Assembly (NCBI RefSeq): GCF_000518265.1
Contig: NZ_JADG01000003.1
Span: forward strand, 496,001-560,000
Direction of reading: 5' to 3'
DNA length: 64,000 bases
Origin: Actinomadura oligospora ATCC 43269
Lineage (GTDB): Bacteria; Actinomycetota; Actinomycetes; Streptosporangiales; Streptosporangiaceae
Shown here: positions 49,290 to 56,566 of the stretch, in pieces
How the letters are laid out: each line of letters opens with the position of its first letter
How positions within the stretch are numbered: position 1 is the stretch's first letter
Position numbers and translations under genes: made by a program
The notes under the pieces: generated by a model
Seen by the model: the letters and a program-made list of their open reading frames with translations, nothing else
Told to the model about the DNA's origin: nothing
Databases searched by the model: none

Positions 49290-49313
49290 TGACCTGGAGC
49301 GCGCTCCAGGTCA
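49290..49313 (-). promoter_or_regulatory. 24-bp perfect palindrome, MerR-type operator
   Basis: TGACCTGGAGCG followed by its exact reverse complement. On the minus strand it overlaps TTGACC (49309-49314), a good -35, with the -10 expected about 19 bases on. A dyad filling an extended spacer is the classic MerR arrangement. It lies 33 bases before the aldo/keto reductase start. Confidence 0.7.
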
Positions 49314-49400
49314 ACCGTCAGGTGTCCGCGTGGCCGTCCCGGCCGTTGTGACTACGATGAGTGATCACACTGGTACGCAACGCTATGAAGGCGGTTTTCG

Positions 49401-49832
49401 ATGCGGTCGATCCGACTGACCACGGCAGCCCTGCTCCTGACCGCCGGGACGGGTCTCGTCCACGTGCCCTCCGCGGCCTCGGCGAGCGGCCCGACCGGCC
49501 TGGAGCGGTCAGCCGCGCCTGCCGTCGTCCGCTCCTGGGACGACTGCCCGCAGGGCCGGATGTGTGTCTGGCGTCTCCCGAACGGCCACGGCTCGCGAGG
49601 GTCTTTCGCCAAAGTCGCACGTGACCTCAACGAGCTCGGCGGCGGTCTCAACGACCACGTCATGTCGTTCTGGAACCGCACCGGCAGGACCTGGTGCATG
49701 TTCGCCGAGGCCCACTTCGGGGGTGAGCATCGCAAGTACCCGCACGAACCCCTCCTCGGCGCCAAGGGCAACACCGGCCGGTTCGGCTACCAGGTCAGCT
49801 CGCTCCACCCCACCTTCCTCGGCCTCTGCTGA
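49401..49832 (+). CDS. Secreted peptidase-inhibitor I36-like protein
   Basis: A 143-residue exported protein. The signal peptide cut is near AASA-SGP (about residue 29). The mature domain contains DDCPQGRMCVWRLPNGHG, NELGGGLNDHVMSFWNRTG and a terminal Cys, the beta/gamma-crystallin-like pattern of the I36 (SMI-type) proteinase inhibitor family in streptomycetes. It probably inhibits secreted metalloproteases or binds calcium. It stands alone. Confidence 0.85.
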   Translation: MRSIRLTTAALLLTAGTGLVHVPSAASASGPTGLERSAAPAVVRSWDDCPQGRMCVWRLPNGHGSRGSFAKVARDLNELGGGLNDHVMSFWNRTGRTWCMFAEAHFGGEHRKYPHEPLLGAKGNTGRFGYQVSSLHPTFLGLC

Positions 49833-49996
49833 ACCTGGACCGGTGACGGGCGGCGCAGGTGAGCCGGGCCCGCCGATGCTGGTCCGAAGACGATCGCCGT
49901 AGCGCCTCCGGCGTGAAGAGCGTGGCCCAAATCCGTATGAACCTTCGCCCGGAATGGGGGGCGGAGGCCCGGGGTAAGCAAGCAGTGGGGGGAAAG

Positions 49997-50158
49997 ATGC
50001 CGTTCGTTCTGGATGCCGTGGTGAGCAGCCTGCCCTATTACCTCGGGGCCGGTCACTGGGGCGTGATCGTGATCGGTCTGATCGTGGTGGTGGCGGTACT
50101 CGTCGCCCTGCGGATCGTGATGGTCCGGCGCCACCACCGAGGCGGTCACCGCCACTGA
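49997..50158 (+). CDS. Small single-pass membrane protein (53 residues)
   Basis: Starts at the ATG at 49997 with a GGGGGGAAAG ribosome-binding site. A short N-terminal segment (MPFVLDAVVSSLPYYLGAGHWG) precedes one strong helix (VIVIGLIVVVAVLVALRIV) and a basic, His-rich tail (MVRRHHRGGHRH). No family is recognised. The clear ribosome-binding site and the helix support it as a real gene. Confidence 0.65.
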   Translation: MPFVLDAVVSSLPYYLGAGHWGVIVIGLIVVVAVLVALRIVMVRRHHRGGHRH

Positions 50159-50230
50159 GACTCGTGTCCGGAAGTGACGGGTCGGCGCGCGGCAGAGGTG
50201 GACCAGCGCGCGCCGGAGGCGAGCGTGGTG

Positions 50231-50436
50231 GCGCGTCGACCACCTGCTCCGCCGCTACGGGACGCTCGCGGCCGAACTGCTCGAACTGATCGACGAGCGA
50301 CCGCGGCTCGGCGAACCCTGGCGGGAGCGGAGTCGTATCTCAACGCCGAGATCTACTACGCGGTCCTCACGAGGGCGCCCTGCACTTCGACGACCGCGCC
50401 GCCGACGCCGTCCGCAGCGAGGCCACCGCCAGCTGA
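50231..50436 (+). pseudogene. Remnant of glycerol-3-phosphate dehydrogenase (glpD) 3' end
   Basis: Three reading frames in succession encode pieces matching the GlpD C-terminus: VDHLLRRYGTLAAELLELI and IDERPRLGEP (from 50232), then AESYLNAEIYYAV after a shift near 50325, then EGALHFDD after a second shift near 50370. The last piece runs directly into RAADAVRSEATAS and a TGA at 50434-50436, where an intact enzyme would have many more residues, so an internal deletion is implied. No start codon and no 5' two-thirds are present. A terminator follows at 50463. Confidence 0.7.
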
Positions 50437-50462
50437 GCGTTCCACCCCTGGGCGACCGGGAT

Positions 50463-50497
50463 CGAGGGCGACCGCGCATCCCACGCGGTCGCCCTCG
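50463..50497. terminator. Strong stem-loop after the glpD remnant
   Basis: A perfect 14-bp stem (CGAGGGCGACCGCG with its complement at 50484-50497) and a CATCCCA loop. It probably belonged to the decayed glpD gene and now also lies downstream of the convergent minus-strand regulator gene. Confidence 0.75.
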
Positions 50498-50538
50498 GTG
50501 ATTCCGGGGGCTTTTGCTGTTCGGTCGATTCGTGCAGC

Positions 50539-51384
50539 TCAGGAGGTCTGGCTCAGGGGTTGGGTGAGGGTGTGGAGGCGGGCGTGTGAAGGGGTGCCGG
50601 GCTCGGCGCTGTAGGTGACGAGGGCGCGGATGCCGGGGTCGGCGGGCAGGGCGAGGAACTCGTAGTCCAGGTGCAGGTCGCCGACCTGGGGATGGTGCAG
50701 GTGGTAGCGACCGAAGGCCAGGTCGGCGACGTCGTGGCTGTCCCACATGTACCGGAACTGCTCGCTGGCGTCCTTCACGGTCGCGACGACCGCCTGCAGT
50801 TCCCGGTCGTGGGGGCGGGCGCTGGCGCGTAGCCGGAGGTAGGTGACGACCGTCCGGGCGATCCGCGGCCAGCTCGGCGCGGTGACCTGCCGGACGGCCT
50901 CGTTCAGGAAGACCAGATGGGCCCAGGTGCGCTCGGTCTCGGGGACGGCGTCGAAGTCGACGGCGAACACGGTGGTGGCGGCGCGGTTCCAGGCCACGAT
51001 GTTGGTGTGGTGCCCGACCAGGTACGCGGGGGCGGGGTCGATGACGTCCAGCAGTTGCCGCAGCCCGGGGCGCAGGCGCGGGGCGGGGGAGGGGGCCGCG
51101 GCCAGGGGCGGACGGGCCAGGTTGTGCAGGTGGGCGCGCTCGTCCCGGTCCAGCCGCAGCGCCGTGGCCACGGCGTCGATCACCGCGTCGGAGACGCCGT
51201 CGAGGCGCCCGCGCTCGAACCGGATGTAGTAGTCCACGCTGATCCCCGCCAGCTGCGCCAGCTCCTCGCGTCGCAGGCCCGGAACCCGGCGCCGGGCCCC
51301 GTAGGTGGTCAGCCCGACCTGCTCGGGGCGCAGCCGGGCCCGCCGAGACCGAAGAAATGCTGCTATCTGCGAGGTTTCTCCCAC
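50539..51384 (-). CDS. XRE/MmyB-like helix-turn-helix regulator
   Basis: 281 residues from the GTG at 51384. The N-terminal XRE helix-turn-helix (FLRSRRARLRPEQ ... VPGLRREELAQLAGISVDYY) is followed by the MmyB-type ligand-binding domain (PAYLVGHHTNIVAWN, then WAHLVFLNEAVRQ, ending HHPQVGDLHLDYEFLALP). Such proteins often regulate an adjacent oxidoreductase or hydrolase. TAAGAT (51393-51398, minus strand) lies 8 bases before the GTG and there is no ribosome-binding site, so the mRNA is probably leaderless. The 17-bp palindrome at 51402-51418 covers the -35 region. The divergent isochorismatase-TRIC pair is the likely target. Confidence 0.92.
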   Translation of the reverse strand: MGETSQIAAFLRSRRARLRPEQVGLTTYGARRRVPGLRREELAQLAGISVDYYIRFERGRLDGVSDAVIDAVATALRLDRDERAHLHNLARPPLAAAPSPAPRLRPGLRQLLDVIDPAPAYLVGHHTNIVAWNRAATTVFAVDFDAVPETERTWAHLVFLNEAVRQVTAPSWPRIARTVVTYLRLRASARPHDRELQAVVATVKDASEQFRYMWDSHDVADLAFGRYHLHHPQVGDLHLDYEFLALPADPGIRALVTYSAEPGTPSHARLHTLTQPLSQTS

Positions 51385-51401
51385 GATCGCCCATCTTAAA
51401 G

Positions 51402-51418
51402 GGGGTCTGACAGACCCC
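51402..51418. promoter_or_regulatory. 17-bp perfect inverted repeat between MmyB-like and isochorismatase genes
   Basis: GGGGTCTG-A-CAGACCCC, 8-bp arms around one central base, 18 bases before the MmyB-like GTG start and in its presumed -35 region. It is a probable autoregulatory operator. Confidence 0.7.
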
Positions 51419-51553
51419 GGTTCCGCCGAACCCCGGGGTGAACACGGCCCTGGGCAGGGTTCCGCCCCTGGACGAAGCTGAAGATCACGGCCGCGCCACA
51501 GCTGACGCGGACCGCGTGACCCCCCCGTGAGCCTCGTGGAAGGACGACCCCGA

Positions 51554-52162
51554 ATGAACCGCGCCCTGATCGTGATCGACGTGCAGAACGAGTACGTGAC
51601 CGGCAACCTGCCGATCGCCTACCCGCCGCTGGACGTGAGCCTCGCCAACATCGGCGCGGCGATGGACGCCGCGACACGGGCCGCGATCCCCGTGGTGGTG
51701 GTCCAGCACGTCGCCCCCGCCGACTCCCCGCTCTTCGCCCGGGACAGCGTGGGCTTCGAACTGCACCCCACGGTGGCCGGGCGGCCGTACGACCTGCTGA
51801 TGGAGAAGACCCTGCCGTCCAGTTTCACCGGCACCGGCCTCGCCGAGTGGCTCACCGAGCGCGGCGTGGACACCCTGGTCATCGCCGGTTACATGACGCA
51901 GAACTGCAACGAGTCCACCGCGCGGGACGCCGTCCACCGGGGCTTCGCCGTGGAGTTCCTGTCCGACGCCGCCGGGACGCTGAAGCTGTCCAACCAGGCC
52001 GGCAGCGTCGAGGCCAAGGAGCTGCACGAGGCCGTCCTGGTGGCGATGCAGTCCCGCTTCGCCGCGGTGGCCACCACCAACGAGTGGATCGCGGCCGTCG
52101 AGGGCGGGCCGGAACTGGAGCGCTCGGGGATCTACGGCAGCACCGCCGCCGCCCGTCCATGA
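51554..52162 (+). CDS. Isochorismatase-family cysteine hydrolase
   Basis: A 202-residue hydrolase. The catalytic triad is visible: Asp9 in VIDVQNEY, Lys85 in MEKTLPSSF and Cys118 in YMTQNCNEST. The TQNC(N)ST form matches nicotinamidase/isochorismatase-like amidases of unassigned substrate. An AAGGA lies upstream of the ATG at 51554. The gene overlaps the TRIC-family gene by 4 bases, so the two are cotranslated and are divergent from the MmyB-like regulator. Confidence 0.93.
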   Translation: MNRALIVIDVQNEYVTGNLPIAYPPLDVSLANIGAAMDAATRAAIPVVVVQHVAPADSPLFARDSVGFELHPTVAGRPYDLLMEKTLPSSFTGTGLAEWLTERGVDTLVIAGYMTQNCNESTARDAVHRGFAVEFLSDAAGTLKLSNQAGSVEAKELHEAVLVAMQSRFAAVATTNEWIAAVEGGPELERSGIYGSTAAARP

Positions 52163-52932
52163 CCGGCGGCGCCCTCCCGCACATCCCGGCAGGGCTCGAC
52201 CTGTCGGCGGTGGCGGTCGGGGCCGCCGCGGGCGCGGCCTCGGCCGCCCGCCGCGCCGCCGCCGAACGCATCGACGTCATCGGGGTGGCGATCGTCGGGA
52301 TCGTCACCGGGCTGGGTGGCAGCATGCTGCGCGACGTGCTGCTCGGACAGGTCCCGGCGGCGCTCCGCGGCGACCGCTACCTTCTCGTCGCCCTGTCCGC
52401 CGCCGCGGCCGGGATGGCGTTCGCGCACCTGGTCACCCGCGCCGCCGCCGTGATCACCGTCCTGGACGCGGCGTCGATCGGGCTGTACCTGTCCCTCGGC
52501 ATCAGCAAGGCCGGGAACGCCGGACTGTCGACCACCGCGGCGGTGCTGGTCGGGATCGTGGCCTGCTCCGGCGGCGGCGTGCTCCGCGACCTGCTGCTGG
52601 GCGACTCCGTCGCGATCGTCCGCGTGGGCTCGTGGTACGTCACCTCGGCCCTGCTCGCCGCCGGGGTCTTCCTGGCCGTCCGGCAGTCCGCGGGGCTGGG
52701 CGGCGCGACCACCGTGACCACGATGACGGCGTTCACGCTGCGCGTCCTGGCTTGGCGGCGGGCCTGGACGAGCCCCGCCGCCAAGCCGCTGAACATCGGC
52801 ATCGCGCAGCACGTCCGGAAGGTTCCACAGAGGTCCGGGAGGCGTTCACGGAACGGAACGCAGGTCGGGCCGGGCACGTGCGCGCGTGCCCGGCCCGACC
52901 TGGCGGACGTCGTCAGCCGACGACGCTGTTGA
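52159..52932 (+). CDS. TRIC/UPF0126-family membrane protein with abnormal C-terminus
   Basis: The ATG overlaps the isochorismatase stop (ATGA). About 200 residues form two repeated UPF0126 units with six or seven helices and the conserved glycine motifs VTGLGGSMLRDVLLGQ and ACSGGGVLRDLLLGD, the YadS/TRIC-type cation or amino-acid channel fold. The last 40 or so codons look non-native: the frame runs through a perfect 18-bp hairpin (52861-52902) and ends in RARPDLADVVSRRRC. A lost stop codon or frameshift near 52800-52860 is likely, so the real functional end is probably earlier. Confidence 0.85.
   Translation: MTGGALPHIPAGLDLSAVAVGAAAGAASAARRAAAERIDVIGVAIVGIVTGLGGSMLRDVLLGQVPAALRGDRYLLVALSAAAAGMAFAHLVTRAAAVITVLDAASIGLYLSLGISKAGNAGLSTTAAVLVGIVACSGGGVLRDLLLGDSVAIVRVGSWYVTSALLAAGVFLAVRQSAGLGGATTVTTMTAFTLRVLAWRRAWTSPAAKPLNIGIAQHVRKVPQRSGRRSRNGTQVGPGTCARARPDLADVVSRRRC
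52861..52902. terminator. Perfect 18-bp hairpin inside the TRIC reading frame
   Basis: An 18-bp stem (CAGGTCGGGCCGGGCACG with its complement at 52885-52902) and a TGCGCG loop. It lies 11 bases past the stop of the minus-strand protease remnant (52913), so it was probably the bidirectional terminator between that gene and the TRIC gene. Confidence 0.82.
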
Positions 52933-53029
52933 TCCAGCTGAAGTTGGGACCGGTGCCGGTGTAGATGTCCGGGCCGCCGCCGCAGATGTCGCTCACGCCC
53001 CGGCTGTCGACGCCCTCGACCTGCCAGTG
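52913..53029 (-). pseudogene. C-terminal fragment of a trypsin-like serine protease
   Basis: The minus strand reads HWQVEGVDSRGVSDI then CGGGPDIYTGTGPNFSWINS and VVG before a TGA. This matches the end of S1 proteases (Cys-containing loop, G/D-x-YT-x-V, F-x-x-WI). Upstream on the same strand the frame loses all resemblance at about 53029, exactly where the plus-strand remnant begins. Only about 38 codons remain, without catalytic residues. Confidence 0.6.
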
Positions 53030-53236
53030 ACGAAGCGCACCGGCCCGAGTGACGGCTACGCGTCCGCGGGCACCGTCGCTGACGGCACCACGGTCACCGT
53101 CAGCTGCACCGGAACCGGCACCTCGCACACCGGCCGCTGGGGTGCCACCACCCTGGACCGCCTCTCCGACGGAACTTGGATCCCCGACGCCTTCCTCTAC
53201 ACCGGCGTCAACGGCGCGATCAAGCCCGCCTGCTGA
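53027..53236 (+). pseudogene. 3' fragment of an SH3-like secreted protein gene
   Basis: From about 53027 the plus strand encodes VTKRTGPSDGYASAGTV, then GTTVTVSCTGTGTSHTG, then FLYTGVNGAIKPAC and a TGA. This is the familiar ending of small actinomycete SH3-like cell-wall proteins (DAFVYTGS...APxC). No start codon or signal peptide is in frame; upstream the frame reads antisense to the protease remnant. It is a truncated gene joined head to head with that remnant. Confidence 0.6.
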
Positions 53237-53287
53237 CCCCTTCCACCGCACCGCCCCGACCGAGCCCGGTCGCGGATCCGGCACGGC

Positions 53288-53761
53288 TCACTCCGCAGTG
53301 CCCGGTGTCCAGCGAAGCGTCATGTCGGGCAGGTTCTCCATGTTGCGATCACCGTCGTTGGTGTCGAGGACGGTGAAGCCGTGGCGCTCGTAGAACGCGC
53401 GGGCCTCGGTGTTCTGCTGGAAGACGCGCAGGGACAGCCCGTCCGGGCTGTGCCGCCTGACCTCATCGAGAAGCAGCGTCCCGATCCCCTGACGGCGGAC
53501 GTCCGGGAGCAGGTACAGGTGTTCGAGCAGGTCGCCGTCGAGGGCCGCATATCCGACGACCTCCGCATCACGCATTGCGACCCAGGAACGACACTCCTTG
53601 AGCACGACATCCCGGATCCAGTGCCTCACCTGCTCGTCGCTGAACTCCTGCGGAGGCAGATAGGGCATGGTCGCCGACCGAGAGGTCATGTGGATGCGCG
53701 TGATCGCGGCGGCATCCGCGTCCTCCGCGCGCCGGATCCGGGTCCTGCCGTCATCACTCAC
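53288..53761 (-). CDS. GNAT-family N-acetyltransferase
   Basis: A 157-residue acyltransferase starting at a GTG. GNAT elements are present: IRRAEDADAAAITRIHM, EVVGYAALDG, the acetyl-CoA loop LYLLPDVRRQGIGTLLL (R-x-x-G-I-G) and FYERHGFTVLDTN. It lies 10 bases downstream of an MFS gene on the same strand, so the two are probably cotranscribed. A drug-acetylation plus efflux module is possible but unproven. Confidence 0.92.
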   Translation of the reverse strand: MSDDGRTRIRRAEDADAAAITRIHMTSRSATMPYLPPQEFSDEQVRHWIRDVVLKECRSWVAMRDAEVVGYAALDGDLLEHLYLLPDVRRQGIGTLLLDEVRRHSPDGLSLRVFQQNTEARAFYERHGFTVLDTNDGDRNMENLPDMTLRWTPGTAE

Positions 53762-53771
53762 GCCGGGGAAC

Positions 53772-55004
53772 TTACATGGCCGACGCTATCCGCTGCGCGC
53801 CCCTCAGCGGCCGGGGAGTTCCCGGCCGGTCCCTGACGCGGGTGCCGAGCAGGGCCGCGAGCGCGGAGGCGCCGACCGCCGTGAGGGCGACGGTCGCGCC
53901 CGTGGGGCCGAGGTCGAAGAGCCGTCCGACCACCAGGTCGGCGGCGAACGCGAACACACCGGCGGCGGACTGGAGGACGCCGTAGTAGGAGCCGAAGCGG
54001 CCAGGGCCCGCGTAGAGGGCGGTGCGCTGGAAGACCGTCGGCTGGATCAGCCCGTTGGCGATGCCGTTCAGGACGGCCGCGAGCATCAGCGCACCCGTCT
54101 GCGTTCCGTCCAGCGGCGCCAGCACGAAGAACGCCGCAGCCGCGCACGACAGGCCGACGCGCAGCACCCACGGACGCTCGCCGCGGTGACCGTTGGCGAC
54201 GAACGGCTGCACGGCGGCGGCGACCGCGGCGAGGAGACAGAAAGAGACGGTCGCCGCGCCGGAGGCGAAACCGAGAAGCGGGACGGCGGTCATGATGTGA
54301 TTCGCGAGCAGGGTCGTCGGGACGGCCGTCAACGCGAAAAGCAAGAAGGCGCGGTTCCCGAGGACCGTCCGCGCACTGGCGCCGATGTCGCGAAAGCCCC
54401 TGGCCACGGGCGCGGTGACGCCCTCGGGCAACAACAGGAACAGAACACCGGCGACCGCCCACAGGACGGCGGCCGTCCCGGCCACGAGAGAGAACCGTCC
54501 CAGCGACAGCAGCGCGAGCCCCGCGAGGGGACCGGCGATCGTGGCGATGTGCTGGGCGGCGACGAAAGCGGCGAATCCGCGGGAACGGCGAGCGGAGTCG
54601 ACACCGGCCAGCAGGCTTTGGGCCGCCGGGTTGTAGAGCGCGCCGCCCACGGCCTGGACGACGGCCGCGAGCACGAGCGTCCCGACATCGTCGGCGACGA
54701 CGAGCAGGCCAAGGCCCGAAGCCCGCACCACACAGGCGATCACCCCGGTGCGGCGCGCACCGATCAGGTCGGTGAGCGCGCCGACCGGAAGCAACAACGC
54801 GCATTGAAGGCCGACCTGCGTGCCCAGGACCAGCCCGACGGCGCTCGCCGCCAGTCCCAGGTCGTTCCGCAGATGCGCGACGAGATGCGCCATGACGGCG
54901 AACGCGCCCAGGCAGACGGCGAACTGAGCCGCGACGACCGTCACGACCAACCGACGGTCGAACGCCGCACCCACGAAATGCGGGCCCGAAGCGTGCGCGG
55001 TCAC
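53772..55004 (-). CDS. MFS transporter
   Basis: A 410-residue, 12-helix major facilitator. The first helix begins near VVTVVAAQFAVCLGAFAVM, motif A-like PVGALTDLIGARRTG follows helix 2, and GNRAFLLFALTAVPTTLLANH opens the second half. Start is a GTG. It heads a two-gene operon with the GNAT enzyme. No regulator is immediately upstream other than the GntR gene ending 43 bases before it on the same strand, which may be cotranscribed. Confidence 0.9.
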   Translation of the reverse strand: MTAHASGPHFVGAAFDRRLVVTVVAAQFAVCLGAFAVMAHLVAHLRNDLGLAASAVGLVLGTQVGLQCALLLPVGALTDLIGARRTGVIACVVRASGLGLLVVADDVGTLVLAAVVQAVGGALYNPAAQSLLAGVDSARRSRGFAAFVAAQHIATIAGPLAGLALLSLGRFSLVAGTAAVLWAVAGVLFLLLPEGVTAPVARGFRDIGASARTVLGNRAFLLFALTAVPTTLLANHIMTAVPLLGFASGAATVSFCLLAAVAAAVQPFVANGHRGERPWVLRVGLSCAAAAFFVLAPLDGTQTGALMLAAVLNGIANGLIQPTVFQRTALYAGPGRFGSYYGVLQSAAGVFAFAADLVVGRLFDLGPTGATVALTAVGASALAALLGTRVRDRPGTPRPLRGAQRIASAM

Positions 55005-55047
55005 CGGACGGAACAGCCCGCGTGCTCCGGCCGCATCCCTGTCTCGG

Positions 55048-55746
55048 TCACTGGGCGGTTTCCGGGTGGGAGCAGTCGGTCAGCGCGGCCGCGGTCAGAG
55101 TGAGGTGCTGTGCCAGCGCCTCGGCCGCCGCGTCGGCGTCGCGGGCCAGCGCGGTCTCCTCCAGGCGGCGGTGCTCGGCGTCGCCGTCCCGGCCGGGGGC
55201 GCGGTGCGCCGACCAGCGGCGGGCCAGCTCGCTGGCGGTCCACATCCGGTCGAAGGTGTCCATCAGGACGGGGTTGCCGCACCCGTCCAGCAGCGTGCGG
55301 TGGAAGAGGCGGTGGGCCTCGGCCCAGGCCGCGGTGTAGTTCTCGCCCTCCTCCGGCGCGTACGCCGGGGTCCGGGCCAGGCGGTGGTGGGCGGCCCGGA
55401 CGCGGGCCTCCCAGTCGACGTCGCCGCGTTCGATGGACATGCGCAGCATGACCGGTTCGATCGTCCGGCGGGCCTCGGCGATCTCCTGCCACCGGCGGTC
55501 GGAGAAGGCCGGAACGGCGAAGCCGCGGTTGTGCAGCCGGTCGGCGAGGCCCTCGCCGACCGCCCGCACGAGCGCCTCGCGCATGACGGCCAGGCTCACC
55601 CCCAGCTCCCTGGCCAGATCCTGCGGTTTGAGCGCGTCGCCGGGGGCGTGGTCACCCCGCATGATCGCGTCCCGCAGGTGGACGAAGGCCTGCTCGGAGA
55701 GCATCTGCTTCCCCGACGCCGGAGGGGTGTGAGCCGTCTGAGTCAT
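55048..55746 (-). CDS. GntR-family (FadR/FCD) transcriptional regulator
   Basis: About 232 residues from the ATG at 55746 (ATG 55755 is an alternative). An N-terminal winged helix (LKPQDLARELGVSLAVMREAL) precedes an all-helical FCD ligand domain with metal-site residues (EARRTIEPVMLRM, then EAHRLFHRTLLDGCGN). No ribosome-binding site is present; TATGAT at 55754-55759 on the minus strand suggests a leaderless mRNA. A perfect 14-bp palindrome (55772-55785) lies in the promoter region shared with the divergent PEBP gene, which is the likely target. Confidence 0.9.
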   Translation of the reverse strand: MTQTAHTPPASGKQMLSEQAFVHLRDAIMRGDHAPGDALKPQDLARELGVSLAVMREALVRAVGEGLADRLHNRGFAVPAFSDRRWQEIAEARRTIEPVMLRMSIERGDVDWEARVRAAHHRLARTPAYAPEEGENYTAAWAEAHRLFHRTLLDGCGNPVLMDTFDRMWTASELARRWSAHRAPGRDGDAEHRRLEETALARDADAAAEALAQHLTLTAAALTDCSHPETAQ

Positions 55747-55765
55747 GGCCGTCATCATAGACGAT

Positions 55766-55796
55766 TTGACAAATAATCGATTATTGCTGCTATGGT
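55766..55796 (+). promoter_or_regulatory. Consensus promoter with embedded GntR operator
   Basis: TTGACA (55766-55771) and an extended -10 TGC-TATGGT (hexamer 55791-55796) are separated by 19 bases. The spacer contains the perfect 14-bp palindrome AATAATCGATTATT (55772-55785), in an AT-rich island. A repressor bound there would block RNA polymerase. Confidence 0.7.
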
Positions 55797-55897
55797 CGAT
55801 CATGTTGGCGGCAAGGGCGGTGCCGGACGCTCCGCCCCGGCCACACGTCAGGCCCAACGCCGCCACCCCCACAGCACCGCGCGAAAGGAACGACAGG

Positions 55898-56431
55898 ATG
55901 AGCGTCAACGACCCCTTCGCCCGCCTTCCCGAGGCGGCCTCCTTCACCGTCACCAGCGCCACCGTCGCCGACGGCTCCGCCTGGGCCCCCGAGCAGCACT
56001 CCTCAGGCGTCCCCGGCGGGAAGGACGTGTCCCCGCACCTGACCTGGACCGGCGCACCCGAAGGCACCAAGAGCTACGCCGTCACCGTCTACGACCCCGA
56101 CGCCCCCACGGGATCCGGCTTCTGGCACTGGGCGGTCGCCGACATCCCCGCCACCGTCACCGACCTGCCCGAAGGTGCCGGCGACGCGACCGGCTCGGGT
56201 CTGCCCGAAGGTGCCTTCCAGCTGCCCAACGACGCCCGCGTGGCCTGCTACCTGGGCGCCGCACCGCCGGCCGGTCACGGCCCGCACCGCTACTTCGTCG
56301 TGGTGCACGCACTGGACGTCGCGTCCATCGGCGTCCCGCAGGACGCCACCCCGGCCTTCCTCGGCTTCACCATGTCCGGCCACATCCTCGGCCGCGCCGT
56401 CCTCACCGCCACAGCCGAAACCCCCGCCTGA
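55898..56431 (+). CDS. YbhB/YbcL-type phosphatidylethanolamine-binding protein (PEBP)
   Basis: 177 residues from the ATG at 55898 (AAAGGA upstream). The PEBP ligand-pocket motifs are clear: DVSPHLTWTGAP, YDPDAPTGSGFWHWAVADIP and GPHRYFVVVHALDV. Bacterial members are cytosolic, bind phosphorylated or small anionic ligands and have no firmly established function. The operator-containing promoter and the divergent GntR gene imply ligand-dependent control. Confidence 0.93.
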   Translation: MSVNDPFARLPEAASFTVTSATVADGSAWAPEQHSSGVPGGKDVSPHLTWTGAPEGTKSYAVTVYDPDAPTGSGFWHWAVADIPATVTDLPEGAGDATGSGLPEGAFQLPNDARVACYLGAAPPAGHGPHRYFVVVHALDVASIGVPQDATPAFLGFTMSGHILGRAVLTATAETPA

Positions 56432-56566
56432 CCGACCACGCGCCCTGTGGCGGATCCACGGAGGCGACGGTCGAAAACGAGTTGATTCCCAGGGGTGCGT
56501 CGGAGAGGCTGCCCGCCGAGTGTTCAGGCCGGGCAACGGACGTCCGGCCGCGAACGGGGGAAGGCC

